DNA of 45,337 nt from contig CANSTU010000019.1 of NCBI GenBank assembly GCA_947650005.1, forward strand, positions 1-45,337. The letters are read 5' to 3'. The position numbers were made by a program, and so were the translations under genes. This document shows, piece after piece, positions 16,140 to 23,762 of the stretch. The notes beneath the pieces are model-generated. The model searched no databases, was not told the origin of the DNA, and saw nothing but the letters and a program-made list of their open reading frames with translations. Position 1 is the first letter of the stretch. Every line of letters starts with the position of its first letter. Origin of the DNA: an uncultured Lachnospiraceae bacterium. Lineage in GTDB: Bacteria > Bacillota > Clostridia > Lachnospirales > Lachnospiraceae.

Positions 16140-17129
16140 ATGAAAATTGCAATGCTGTTAGAAGAGGAATTGAGACAGGATCTGTTTTCTCAGGCTGCCA
16201 TGGAGAAGCTTGGGCAGCTGGGTGAGGTGGTCTGTAATGAGACGGGTAAGAAGGATGAGGAGACGATCGGGGAATTGCTAAAAGGGGCCGACATCGCTAT
16301 CTCTTCCTGGGGAACACCGCAGCTTACGGACGCGCTTCTGCGCAATGCGCCGGAACTGAAACTGGTGGCTCATGCGGCGGGCAGCGTGAAAGGCGTCGTA
16401 TCGGATGAACTTTATGCCAAAGGGATCCGTGTGATTTCCAGTGCGTGTGTGCTCAGCAGGGGGGTTTCCGAGATGGCGATGGGACTTGCCATTGCCGCTG
16501 CCAAGAACGTATTCGCCTATAATTCTTCCATTCATGCCGGGAACTGGCCGTCCGATAAGAAGGCGGTAAGCGAACTTTTCGACATCAATGTGGGCGTAGT
16601 GGGATGCGGGTTTGCGGGCGCCCATTTCATCGAGCTACTACAAGACTACGGGGTGCATGTGCTGGCCTATGATCCCGGTGTGAGCGAAGAAACGTTGCAG
16701 GCGCTGGGAGCGAAGAAAGTGGAATTAGAGGAAGTTTTCCGGCAGAGCGATATCCTTTCTCTGCATGCGCCGTCCATAGATGCCACAAAGCATATGGTTA
16801 ATGAAGAAACCCTGGGATGGATGAAGGAGGATGCGATTCTGATTAATACGGCTCGGGGCTCCCTGATCGATGAGGATGCGTTGTATCGGTGCATGAAAGG
16901 CGGGAAACTAAAATATGCCTGTCTGGACGTGACGGATCCGGAACCGCCTGCAACGGATCATCCGCTTTTTGAACTTTCGAATTGTATCTTTACGCCCCAT
17001 GTGGCAGGACTCGCAAACAATGGAAAACGGAAAATAGGCGTCCATGTCTGTCAGGAGATCGAACGGTTTGAGAAAGGGGAACCGCTTGAGACAGAGGTGA
17101 CGAAGGAAATGCTGGCCACGATTGCATGA
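16140..17129 (+). CDS. D-isomer-specific 2-hydroxyacid dehydrogenase family protein
   Basis: A 329-residue protein of normal family length. The NAD-binding motif is VGVVGCGFAGAHFIE at residues 151-165. The catalytic triad is readable as Arg239 (INTARGSLID), Glu268 (DPEPPATDHPLF) and His287 (FTPHVAGLAN). It should interconvert a 2-hydroxyacid and a 2-oxoacid with NAD(P)H; in this operon it may act on a product of the enolase-family enzyme (inference). The ATG at 16140 lies nine bases after GGGAG. An ATG at 16133 is out of frame. Its TGA overlaps the ribosome-site region of the following esterase gene. Confidence 0.93.
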   Translation: MKIAMLLEEELRQDLFSQAAMEKLGQLGEVVCNETGKKDEETIGELLKGADIAISSWGTPQLTDALLRNAPELKLVAHAAGSVKGVVSDELYAKGIRVISSACVLSRGVSEMAMGLAIAAAKNVFAYNSSIHAGNWPSDKKAVSELFDINVGVVGCGFAGAHFIELLQDYGVHVLAYDPGVSEETLQALGAKKVELEEVFRQSDILSLHAPSIDATKHMVNEETLGWMKEDAILINTARGSLIDEDALYRCMKGGKLKYACLDVTDPEPPATDHPLFELSNCIFTPHVAGLANNGKRKIGVHVCQEIERFEKGEPLETEVTKEMLATIA

Positions 17130-17142
17130 GGAGGGTGTCGCT

Positions 17143-18144
17143 ATGCCGATGATCGACCTTTCAGGGGAAGAGCTGCTCTCCTTTCAGGGGAGAACGCCCC
17201 GCCCGGCGGACTTCGACGCGTTTTGGGATGAAGGGCTTGCGCGCATAGAGGCGATTGCGGAAGCACCACAGCTGCAACCGGCGCAGATAGAGGTTCCGGG
17301 TGTGTCCTGTTTTCACCTTACCTATACGGGGGTGGGAAATGCGCAGATCTATGCGAAATACCTGAAAGCGGATGTCTCAGACGCGCAAAGGCCGATCTTG
17401 CTGGTTTTTCACGGTTATAGACGCTCCAGCCCCTCCTGGCTAAACCTGATGCAGTTTGTCTGTGCAGGGTTCGACGTGATGGCCATGGACTGCCGTGGGC
17501 AGGGAGGACGTTCCCAGGATGTGGGAGGGGTGCTCGGAAATACGCAAAGCGGCCACTTCATCCGCGGCTTAGACGACCCGGACCCTCATCGTATGCTGAT
17601 GCATCAGATCATGTTGGATGCCGCACGCCTGGCGCGGCTTGCATCTCGGATGGATGGCATAGGAAACGTGCCGGTGGCGGCATTCGGAGCCTCGCAGGGA
17701 GGCGGCCTGGCCCTTGCGAGCGCAGCCCTTTTTCCGGATATGAGAAGGGTGGTGGCGATCTGTCCGTTCCTGTGCGATTATCGCAGGGTATGGGAAATGG
17801 ATCTGGGAGATACTGCCTATGCGGAGCTGACGGACTACTTTAGGATGTTTGACCCCAGGCATGAACGGGAAGGAGCGATTTTTACAAAGCTCGGTTATAT
17901 CGATGTTCAGCATCTGGCGTCCCGGATTCGGGGGAAAGTGCTGCTGATGACAGGACAGATGGATACCACCTGCCCGCCATCCGCACAATATGCAGCATAT
18001 AATAGAATCCTGGCACCAAAGAGAGGGCTTTTATATCCGGATTACGGACATGAAGTGGCGCCTGATATGGAGGATATGGCTCTCCGATTTCTGATTCCCA
18101 TGGCGGGGAGGGAGAATGGATCGGACGGGCAGGAGAGGAAGTGA
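17143..18144 (+). CDS. Acetylxylan esterase / cephalosporin-C deacetylase family (CE7)
   Basis: A 333-residue alpha/beta hydrolase. Features are LLVFHGYRRSSPSW for the oxyanion region, the CE7 RGQGGRSQD stretch near residue 118, nucleophile Ser184 in FGASQGGGLAL, Asp274 (MTGQMDTTCPP) and His303 (YPDYGHEV). Such enzymes remove acetyl groups from small acetylated sugars or oligosaccharides, and no signal peptide is seen, so it probably acts in the cytoplasm on an imported compound. The ATG at 17143 has GGAGGG eight bases upstream. A TTG seven codons earlier overlaps the upstream stop and is less likely. The first permease start follows within five bases of its stop. Confidence 0.93.
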   Translation: MPMIDLSGEELLSFQGRTPRPADFDAFWDEGLARIEAIAEAPQLQPAQIEVPGVSCFHLTYTGVGNAQIYAKYLKADVSDAQRPILLVFHGYRRSSPSWLNLMQFVCAGFDVMAMDCRGQGGRSQDVGGVLGNTQSGHFIRGLDDPDPHRMLMHQIMLDAARLARLASRMDGIGNVPVAAFGASQGGGLALASAALFPDMRRVVAICPFLCDYRRVWEMDLGDTAYAELTDYFRMFDPRHEREGAIFTKLGYIDVQHLASRIRGKVLLMTGQMDTTCPPSAQYAAYNRILAPKRGLLYPDYGHEVAPDMEDMALRFLIPMAGRENGSDGQERK

Positions 18145-18148
18145 TGAA

Positions 18149-19048
18149 ATGATAAAAGAAGGGAAGGTATTTAGGTGGGATCGGGTCAGGAGCGGGATGT
18201 TCGTTTGGATTATCCTGATTCCGATTTTGATCCAGTATACGTTAACCAGCGTGATTCCCATGCTGATCAGCTTTTTTCTGACTTTTACTGACTGGAATCT
18301 GGTGGGGGGATGGAACTTTGTAGGGCTGGATAACTGGAAGCGGCTTTTCTCCGATGCCGCTGTGTGGCACTCTTTGAAGGTATCCGTGGTCTACGCCCTG
18401 TATTCCGTGATACCTACGGTGGTCATAGGCCTGCTTCTGGCGCTGGCGGTCAATACCAAGAAGAAGGGCACGGCATTTTTTAAAAGCGCGTGGTTTTTTC
18501 CAGTGATCACTTCGGTGGTCGTGGTCGCCAGCATCTGGAAGTGGATGTTTACGGCGGAGGAAGACGGGATCATTAATCAGGTATTGGGGCTTTTCGGTAT
18601 AGAACCGCAGTTCTTTTTCGGGACAAAGCTGGCACTCATTACAGTCGCCCTGCTGGGGATCTATCAGAGCGTGGGCACGGCAATGGTTTATTATTACTCC
18701 GGTTTAAAGGGGATTGATACGAATCTGCACGAGGCTGCAAAGGTGGATGGCTGTACAGGGATACAGGTCTTTTTCCATATTACACTGCCGCTTCTGCGGC
18801 CGACGATGGCGTATGTGCTGATCACCTTAACCAGCGGTGCGTTGAAGGTATTTGATTCGGTCTATACGCTGTATAATCAGACCGGCGGGCCGCAAAACTC
18901 TGCAAATACGCTGGTGATGCATGTATATCGGACTGGATTTTTCAGCATGCAGATGGGATATGGGAGCACCATTGCGTATCTGTTATTTGTGATCATTATG
19001 ATCATTTCCGTGATCCAGTATCGGGTTACGAACCGGGATGTAGAGTAA
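18149..19048 (+). CDS. Sugar ABC transporter permease, MalF/UgpA type
   Basis: A 299-residue integral membrane protein with about six hydrophobic segments, the first at residues 15-40. The cytoplasmic coupling loop EAAKVDGCTGIQVFFHITLP is the family's EAA motif. It should pair with the next permease and the lipoprotein at 20012 to import a sugar or oligosaccharide. I chose the ATG at 18149, preceded by AGGAGAGG, rather than an in-frame ATG at 18116 inside the esterase gene. The esterase stop overlaps the region, so these genes are tightly coupled. No ATP-binding subunit is in the operon; a shared MsmX-like ATPase elsewhere is expected. Confidence 0.95.
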   Translation: MIKEGKVFRWDRVRSGMFVWIILIPILIQYTLTSVIPMLISFFLTFTDWNLVGGWNFVGLDNWKRLFSDAAVWHSLKVSVVYALYSVIPTVVIGLLLALAVNTKKKGTAFFKSAWFFPVITSVVVVASIWKWMFTAEEDGIINQVLGLFGIEPQFFFGTKLALITVALLGIYQSVGTAMVYYYSGLKGIDTNLHEAAKVDGCTGIQVFFHITLPLLRPTMAYVLITLTSGALKVFDSVYTLYNQTGGPQNSANTLVMHVYRTGFFSMQMGYGSTIAYLLFVIIMIISVIQYRVTNRDVE

Positions 19049-19058
19049 GGAGGCGCCA

Positions 19059-19880
19059 GTGAAAAAAAAGATCGGTAATTTTCTCTTTTACATTGTATGC
19101 ATCCTGTTGTGCGTTATTTTTCTGTTCCCGTTCGTGGTCATGCTGTTCGGTTCCTTGGATGCCGAAACCAAATATGCGGTTACGATCACGAGCTGGTTTC
19201 CAAATCAGTTTTCCTTAAAGCAGTACCAGTCGGTACTGAGCGTGGGAGGCAGGATGTCGAGGTGGGTTCTCAACTCCGTGATCATCAGTATCATACCCAC
19301 CGTAACGGGAGTATTCCTGGATGCTCTTCTAGGCTATATTTTCGCCAAAAAGAAGTTTCCAGGCAGGCAAATCATTTTTTGGTATTTTATGGCGGCGATC
19401 ATGGTGCCCTATCAGGCGACGATCGTGTCCAATTATCTTTTATATAACTGGTTAGGCTGGATCAATACCTATTGGGCGTTTCTGATCCCAGGAATGTGGA
19501 CCGTGTTGTATATGTTCATGATGCGGCAGAACATTGCGGCAATCCCTGACGCGCTCCTGGAAGCGGCGCGGATCGATGGGGCGGGAGAATGGAGAACCTT
19601 TCTCCAAATCGTGATGCCGGTTAGCAAACCGGGGCTGAGTACGGTGGCTATATTCACTTTTATGAACAGTTGGAATAATTTCATGGGGCCGCTGATTTTT
19701 ACCACCAGCGAAAAAATGTATAACCTGGTGGTGGGCCTTTCCACCCTGAATCAGCAGAGCGCTTCGTTCAATATGCAGATGACGGCGGGCGTCATCACCT
19801 TCGTTCCCATGTTTGCGGTATATATGGCATTCCAGAAATACTTTATTGATGGTATTACGGTGGGAAGCGTGAAAGGTTAG
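19059..19880 (+). CDS. Sugar ABC transporter permease, MalG/UgpE type
   Basis: A 273-residue inner-membrane permease with about six membrane segments and the EAA loop LLEAARIDGAGEWRTFLQIV. Its start is GTG at 19059, five bases after AAGGAGG, giving VKKKIGNFLFYIV read as Met-Lys-Lys. It begins ten bases after the stop of the first permease. The C-terminus (FIDGITVGSVKG) is typical. It forms the transport channel with the preceding permease. A degenerate repeat module separates it from the binding-protein gene. Confidence 0.95.
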   Translation: MKKKIGNFLFYIVCILLCVIFLFPFVVMLFGSLDAETKYAVTITSWFPNQFSLKQYQSVLSVGGRMSRWVLNSVIISIIPTVTGVFLDALLGYIFAKKKFPGRQIIFWYFMAAIMVPYQATIVSNYLLYNWLGWINTYWAFLIPGMWTVLYMFMMRQNIAAIPDALLEAARIDGAGEWRTFLQIVMPVSKPGLSTVAIFTFMNSWNNFMGPLIFTTSEKMYNLVVGLSTLNQQSASFNMQMTAGVITFVPMFAVYMAFQKYFIDGITVGSVKG

Positions 19881-19881
19881 T

Positions 19882-19983
19882 GGGAAGCTTCGTTTCCTGG
19901 TTATAGCCCCATGCGCCCGCGCAGGCGGGTGAATGGGAAAGAATCTTAAAAATAAAATAGGTTACCTGCTTCCGATCGGAAGC
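19882..19983 (+). repeat. Degenerate repeat module and short palindrome before the binding-protein gene
   Basis: GGGAAGCTTCGTTTCC resembles hpB (19882-19897), and CCCGC/GCGGG (19916-19929) is an hpA followed by TGAATGGGAAAG. A perfect 16-bp palindrome GCTTCCGATCGGAAGC lies at 19968-19983, just before the AAGGAGGG ribosome site of the lipoprotein gene. The palindrome could be an operator or an RNA hairpin. Confidence 0.5.
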
Positions 19984-20011
19984 TTGTTGATAAAAAAGGA
20001 GGGTATTATTT

Positions 20012-21394
20012 ATGAAGATGAAGAAAGCATTGGCAATTTGCCTGAGTATGGCAATGCTCCTAGGACTGGCCGGATGCGGCGGCTCCAATTCGGGCGGATC
20101 AAACACGGGCGAAACGGCTCAGGAATCTTCCGCTGCGGAATCAACGCCTGCGCAGGGAGAGGGCGCGGCCGATCAGGAGGAAGCGGCGGAGGCGCCTGCG
20201 CAGATGGAGGACGTGACATTGACGATGTGGACGTTCCCCTTCGGAACCGAGGAACAGGGTGCGGAAGAAAGAGCGAATTATGAAGCCATGGCTGAGGAAT
20301 TCGAAGCGGCCACAGGCATCCATGTGGATGTGGAAATCATTCCTTGGGGAAACAGGGAGACCAAGATGCTCACTGCAATCGCCTCCGGCGAGGGACCGGA
20401 TGTGATGTATCTGAATCCGGATATTCTGAAACAGTTCCAAGCCTACGGTGTGGTTTCACCCATTACAGAGTATGTATCGGACGAGACGCTGGGCGCGTAT
20501 TCCGAATCTCTGCTGGACAACAGCGTGCGTATCAAGGGAGAGCTGTACGGCCTGCCGGTCCTGGTGGATCTGGGAAGGCCCGTCTATAACCTGGATCTTC
20601 TGGCTGAAATCGGCATGACGGAAGATAACTTGCCCACCACATGGGAAGAGTACGATGCCATGCTCGCTGCACTGAAGGAAAAAGGGATCTATGGCTTATA
20701 CTGTAATTATCCTTCCGGAGGCGTTTCCAGTTATGCATTCGCCCACTTCTTCTCAGAAGGCTGCGATGTGGTAAAGGAAGACGGTACAGTGGACATTGAC
20801 AGCGAAGCGGGCAAGAAGGTGCTGGGAAGGATGGCCTCCTGGTATCAGAATGGCTATACGCCTACGGATTCCCTGAGCCTTGCGGATGATGATGCCAACT
20901 TTATGGCGGGCAAGGTAGCCAGCACCCTTTCCAGCAAAGGAGCGGGATTCTTTGTAAGGATGGCTTCAGACATTACTTTTAACTGGGCAGCGGGCCCGAT
21001 CCTCTCTGGAGAAGGCGGCCAGTACGGTATTTCTACCGTAGGAAGCCTGGGCGTATCCAAGAGCTGCCAGAATGTGGAAGCAGCCGTAAAGTGGATCGAG
21101 TTCTTCACCGAGGTGGAAAGAAATCAGGAGTGGTGTAATTTCGGCGGATATATCTGCCCGAGGGAAGGGGCTGAGAGCCCTTACCAGGATCTGAAGGGAT
21201 ATGCTTATCTTCTGGAGAACATGGATTGTGTACGCGGCGAGCCCAACCATGCGGCGGCCCGCACCATGTCGAGCGTATTCACGCCTGATCTGCAGGCGAT
21301 CGTATCCGGGGATGTATCTCTGGATGAAGGCATCGCAAAGATGAAAGAAGATATAGAGGGGATCGTCAGTACGGTGGATGCGCTGAGAAATTGA
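20012..21394 (+). CDS. Extracellular sugar-binding lipoprotein of the ABC transporter
   Basis: A 460-residue solute-binding protein. The N-terminus MKMKKALAICLSMAMLLG is a lipoprotein signal, with lipobox LAGC and the modified cysteine at position 22. A glycine/serine/glutamate-rich linker (residues 23-65) follows, then a family-1 solute-binding fold beginning VTLTMWTFPFGTEEQ and including GEGPDVMYLNPD and ITFNWAAGPILSGEGG. It should sit on the outer face of the membrane and deliver a sugar to the two upstream permeases. The ribosome site AAGGAGGG is strong. A long hairpin follows the gene, fitting higher expression than its neighbours. Confidence 0.95.
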   Translation: MKMKKALAICLSMAMLLGLAGCGGSNSGGSNTGETAQESSAAESTPAQGEGAADQEEAAEAPAQMEDVTLTMWTFPFGTEEQGAEERANYEAMAEEFEAATGIHVDVEIIPWGNRETKMLTAIASGEGPDVMYLNPDILKQFQAYGVVSPITEYVSDETLGAYSESLLDNSVRIKGELYGLPVLVDLGRPVYNLDLLAEIGMTEDNLPTTWEEYDAMLAALKEKGIYGLYCNYPSGGVSSYAFAHFFSEGCDVVKEDGTVDIDSEAGKKVLGRMASWYQNGYTPTDSLSLADDDANFMAGKVASTLSSKGAGFFVRMASDITFNWAAGPILSGEGGQYGISTVGSLGVSKSCQNVEAAVKWIEFFTEVERNQEWCNFGGYICPREGAESPYQDLKGYAYLLENMDCVRGEPNHAAARTMSSVFTPDLQAIVSGDVSLDEGIAKMKEDIEGIVSTVDALRN

Positions 21395-21426
21395 CGGAAA
21401 TCATTCGACAACTGACCTGATTATGC

Positions 21427-21457
21427 AGCGCCATGAGGCGGGAAGCCTCATGGCGCT
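21427..21457 (+). terminator. Strong hairpin after the binding-protein gene (no U-tract)
   Basis: AGCGCCATGAGGC (21427-21439) and GCCTCATGGCGCT (21445-21457) form a perfect 13-bp stem with a 5-base loop. No T-run follows, so full termination is doubtful. It may be a 3'-end stabiliser that raises binding-protein mRNA relative to downstream genes, as known for many binding-protein operons. Confidence 0.7.
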
Positions 21458-21477
21458 GCTGCATAGAGGGATTAGGC

Positions 21478-21570
21478 TGCGTGCTTTGCACGCAGGCGGG
21501 AGCAAGATTGAAAAATTACATTTTCAATCTCCCTGATTAGAGTGCGTGCTTTGCACGCAGGCGGGAGCAA
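21478..21570 (+). repeat. Two-copy repeat array in front of the TIM-barrel gene, 65-bp period
   Basis: TGCGTGC/GCACGCA hairpins start at 21478 and 21543. The first is followed by GGCGGGAGCAA, hpB GATTGAAAA/TTTTCAATC, CTCCC and TGATTAGAG. The second is followed by GGCGGGAGCAAAT and the ATG at 21573. GGGAG and CTCCC flank hpB, and CTCCC and the second GGGAG flank hpA, so either pairing is possible. Confidence 0.85.
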
Positions 21571-21572
21571 AT

Positions 21573-22430
21573 ATGAAATTATCTTATATCACAGATGAGG
21601 CGACACAGGATTTTGAGAAGGCGATCTATCTTGCCAAGGAAAACGGGCTGGATGGACTGGAGCTGCGTAGCGTGGAGAATAAAGGGATTGAGGAAATCCC
21701 GTCCATGATCTGGCAGGCTTGGAAAAGGCGGCTGGATGAAGAAGGGCTGATGGTATCCAACATTGCGGGAAGCTTTCTGAAATGTGCGTATTCTATGGAA
21801 CATATGGAAAGGGAACTGGATAAACTGCGGCTGCTGTGTGACGCGGCCGATGCGTTTGGCTGCGATACCATACGGGGATTCTGCTTCCTAGCTCCGGAGG
21901 AAGGACCCATGGAAGCTGCTCTTCTGGCGCCTTGCCTGGAACAGGCGGGCAGAATCCTGGCAAAACGCGGAAAACGTCTGTTGCTGGAGGCGGATCCTTC
22001 CGTGAACACCAGCAACCATCGCGGCTTGGCGGCTCTTCTCAAACTGTTGGATCCAGCGTTATTCGGGGCCATCTATGATCCCGGAAACGACCTATTCGAC
22101 CCGCTGAGGGAGAACCCATTTCCGGAAGGATACGAAATGATAGCCCCATGGCTGGCCCATGTCCACATCAAGGACGCAGTCTATGATGAAAATCAGGAAC
22201 CTGTGTGTGTGGCGCCAGGCAGCGGTTTGGTGGGATATGCGGCTCTGCTGAAACGTTTGAAGCAGGACGGCTATGACGGCTGGCTTTCATTGGAACCTCA
22301 TTACCGCAAGGATGTGGAACTGACCAGGGAACAGATGCTTCTGCCTGGAGGAAACGATTTTTCCAAAGGCGGGGCGGCTTCCCTGAAGGAAAGCGCGGAT
22401 GCGCTGAAGAGCCTGCTGAAGGAGGTATAG
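21573..22430 (+). CDS. Sugar phosphate isomerase/epimerase family TIM-barrel protein
   Basis: A 285-residue protein of the xylose-isomerase-like (AP endonuclease 2) barrel family. Likely metal ligands are the glutamate in LLLEADPSVN (near 155), the aspartate in IYDPGNDLF (near 180), the histidine in HVHIKDAVYD and the late glutamate in LSLEPHYR. Members include isomerases, epimerases and lyases, and several work beside Gfo/Idh oxidoreductases on oxidised glycosides. The specific reaction is unknown. The ATG at 21573 is placed by GGGAGCAAAT from the repeat. Upstream frame codons read the hairpin. nagA follows after 62 bp. Confidence 0.88.
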   Translation: MKLSYITDEATQDFEKAIYLAKENGLDGLELRSVENKGIEEIPSMIWQAWKRRLDEEGLMVSNIAGSFLKCAYSMEHMERELDKLRLLCDAADAFGCDTIRGFCFLAPEEGPMEAALLAPCLEQAGRILAKRGKRLLLEADPSVNTSNHRGLAALLKLLDPALFGAIYDPGNDLFDPLRENPFPEGYEMIAPWLAHVHIKDAVYDENQEPVCVAPGSGLVGYAALLKRLKQDGYDGWLSLEPHYRKDVELTREQMLLPGGNDFSKGGAASLKESADALKSLLKEV

Positions 22431-22492
22431 CCTGCGGCCGATGGCCGGCCGGCTACCTTGGCGGAGGGATTTTGCAGGCACGGAGGAGAATT

Positions 22493-23677
22493 ATGACGGT
22501 AATTTATAATGTAAAGCTGGTGGAGAGTGGAGCCATTACCGCCTGTGAGATCGGAATAGAGCAGGGGCGGATCGCGGCGATAGAGGCCCCGGGTGTTCTC
22601 AGCGGCTTGGCGGGAATACACGGCGTGGATGGGGAAGGGCTGTATCTATCCCATGGGTTTATCGATATCCATGTACACGGCGGCGGCGGATTTGATTTCA
22701 TGGATGCGGGAACGCAGGCATGGCATGAGATCAGCGCATTTCACCTGCGATATGGTACCACACAGCTGGTGCCTACCACGCTGGCAGCGGATCGGGAAGG
22801 ACTGCTTAAGGCTTTGGATGCCTATATGGCCTGTCGGGACGGACGGGGGGATGGAGCACAGTTCCTGGGGATCCATGTGGAAGGCCCCTATCTGGCCCTT
22901 TCACAGTGCGGAGCGCAGGATCCTAGGTATATACGCAGGCCGGAGCGGAAGGAATATGAGGAGATGGTAGAACGCTGTCCCGATATCCTGCGCTGGACCG
23001 TTGCGCCAGAAATTCCTGGAGCCTTGGAAATGGGAGATTATCTGGCCGCAAAAGGGATCGTCGCCTGCATCGGCCATTCTGAAGCCACCTGCGAGGAGGT
23101 GAAAAAAGCCCTTCTGCATGGCTATACCCACATCACCCACCTTTATTCAGCCGTGTCCACAATCGTGCGCCGAAAGGGTTTCCGCCACGCGGGGATTGTG
23201 GAAAGCGCTTATTTGTTCCCGGAGCTGACGAGTGAGGTGATCGCGGATGGCTGCCATCTGCCTGGAGACCTATTAAAGCTGGCTTATAGGCAGATTGGCC
23301 CGGACAGACTCTGCCTGGTGACGGATGCCATGCGTGCGGCAGGCCAGACGGAAGGCGAAAGTATCCTGGGGGATCTGGCAGACGGACAGCGCGTAATCAT
23401 AGAAGACGGCGTGGCGAAATTGCCGGACCGACAGGCCTTTGCGGGGAGTATTGCCACGGCGGACCGCCTGGTGCGGACAATGGTTTGGCAGGGCGGCGCG
23501 AGCATTCCGGATGCGGTGGAGATGGTTACCGCCACTCCGGCTAAAATCCTGGGGCTGGATCGTCAAACGGGAAGGGTGAAGGCGGGAAGGAAGGCCGATT
23601 TGGTGCTTTTCGATGAGGATATCCGCGTCCGGAAGGTGTTCCGGGATGGCGTACTGAAATACGATGCGCGCGCTTAG
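22493..23677 (+). CDS. nagA: N-acetylglucosamine-6-phosphate deacetylase-like amidohydrolase
   Basis: A 394-residue amidohydrolase. Visible are the metal/active-site residues His60 and His62 (IDIHVHGG), Glu130 (IHVEGPYLA), His195 (IGHSEAT), His216 (ITHLYSAVS) and the catalytic Asp278 (LVTDAMRAAG). E. coli NagA has HLYNAM where this protein has HLYSAV, and the E. coli GREPGLAG loop is here RKGFRHAG, so it belongs to a divergent NagA subgroup whose substrate may not be plain GlcNAc-6-P. GGAGGAG precedes the ATG at 22493. The stop codon lies within a repeat hairpin, so the last three residues (Ala-Arg-Ala) are repeat-encoded. nagB follows. Confidence 0.9.
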   Translation: MTVIYNVKLVESGAITACEIGIEQGRIAAIEAPGVLSGLAGIHGVDGEGLYLSHGFIDIHVHGGGGFDFMDAGTQAWHEISAFHLRYGTTQLVPTTLAADREGLLKALDAYMACRDGRGDGAQFLGIHVEGPYLALSQCGAQDPRYIRRPERKEYEEMVERCPDILRWTVAPEIPGALEMGDYLAAKGIVACIGHSEATCEEVKKALLHGYTHITHLYSAVSTIVRRKGFRHAGIVESAYLFPELTSEVIADGCHLPGDLLKLAYRQIGPDRLCLVTDAMRAAGQTEGESILGDLADGQRVIIEDGVAKLPDRQAFAGSIATADRLVRTMVWQGGASIPDAVEMVTATPAKILGLDRQTGRVKAGRKADLVLFDEDIRVRKVFRDGVLKYDARA

Positions 23678-23755
23678 CGCGCAGATGGGAAAATGAGAGA
23701 AATGAAACTTTTCAATCATCCTGATTTGAGTTCCCGCCAGAGCGGGCAGAAGGGA
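23668..23755 (+). repeat. Repeat module overlapping the nagA stop and providing the nagB ribosome site
   Basis: The first hpA GCGCGC/GCGCGC (23668-23682) has loop TTA, which together with the next G forms the nagA TAG stop. It is followed by AGATGGGAAAAT, a weak hpB (ATGAAACTTTTCAAT), CATCCTGATTTGAG, a second hpA CCCGC/GCGGG (23733-23746) and AGAAGGGAG before the nagB ATG. The CAGAtGGG marks are 65 bp apart. Confidence 0.8.
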
Positions 23756-23762
23756 GCTGAGC

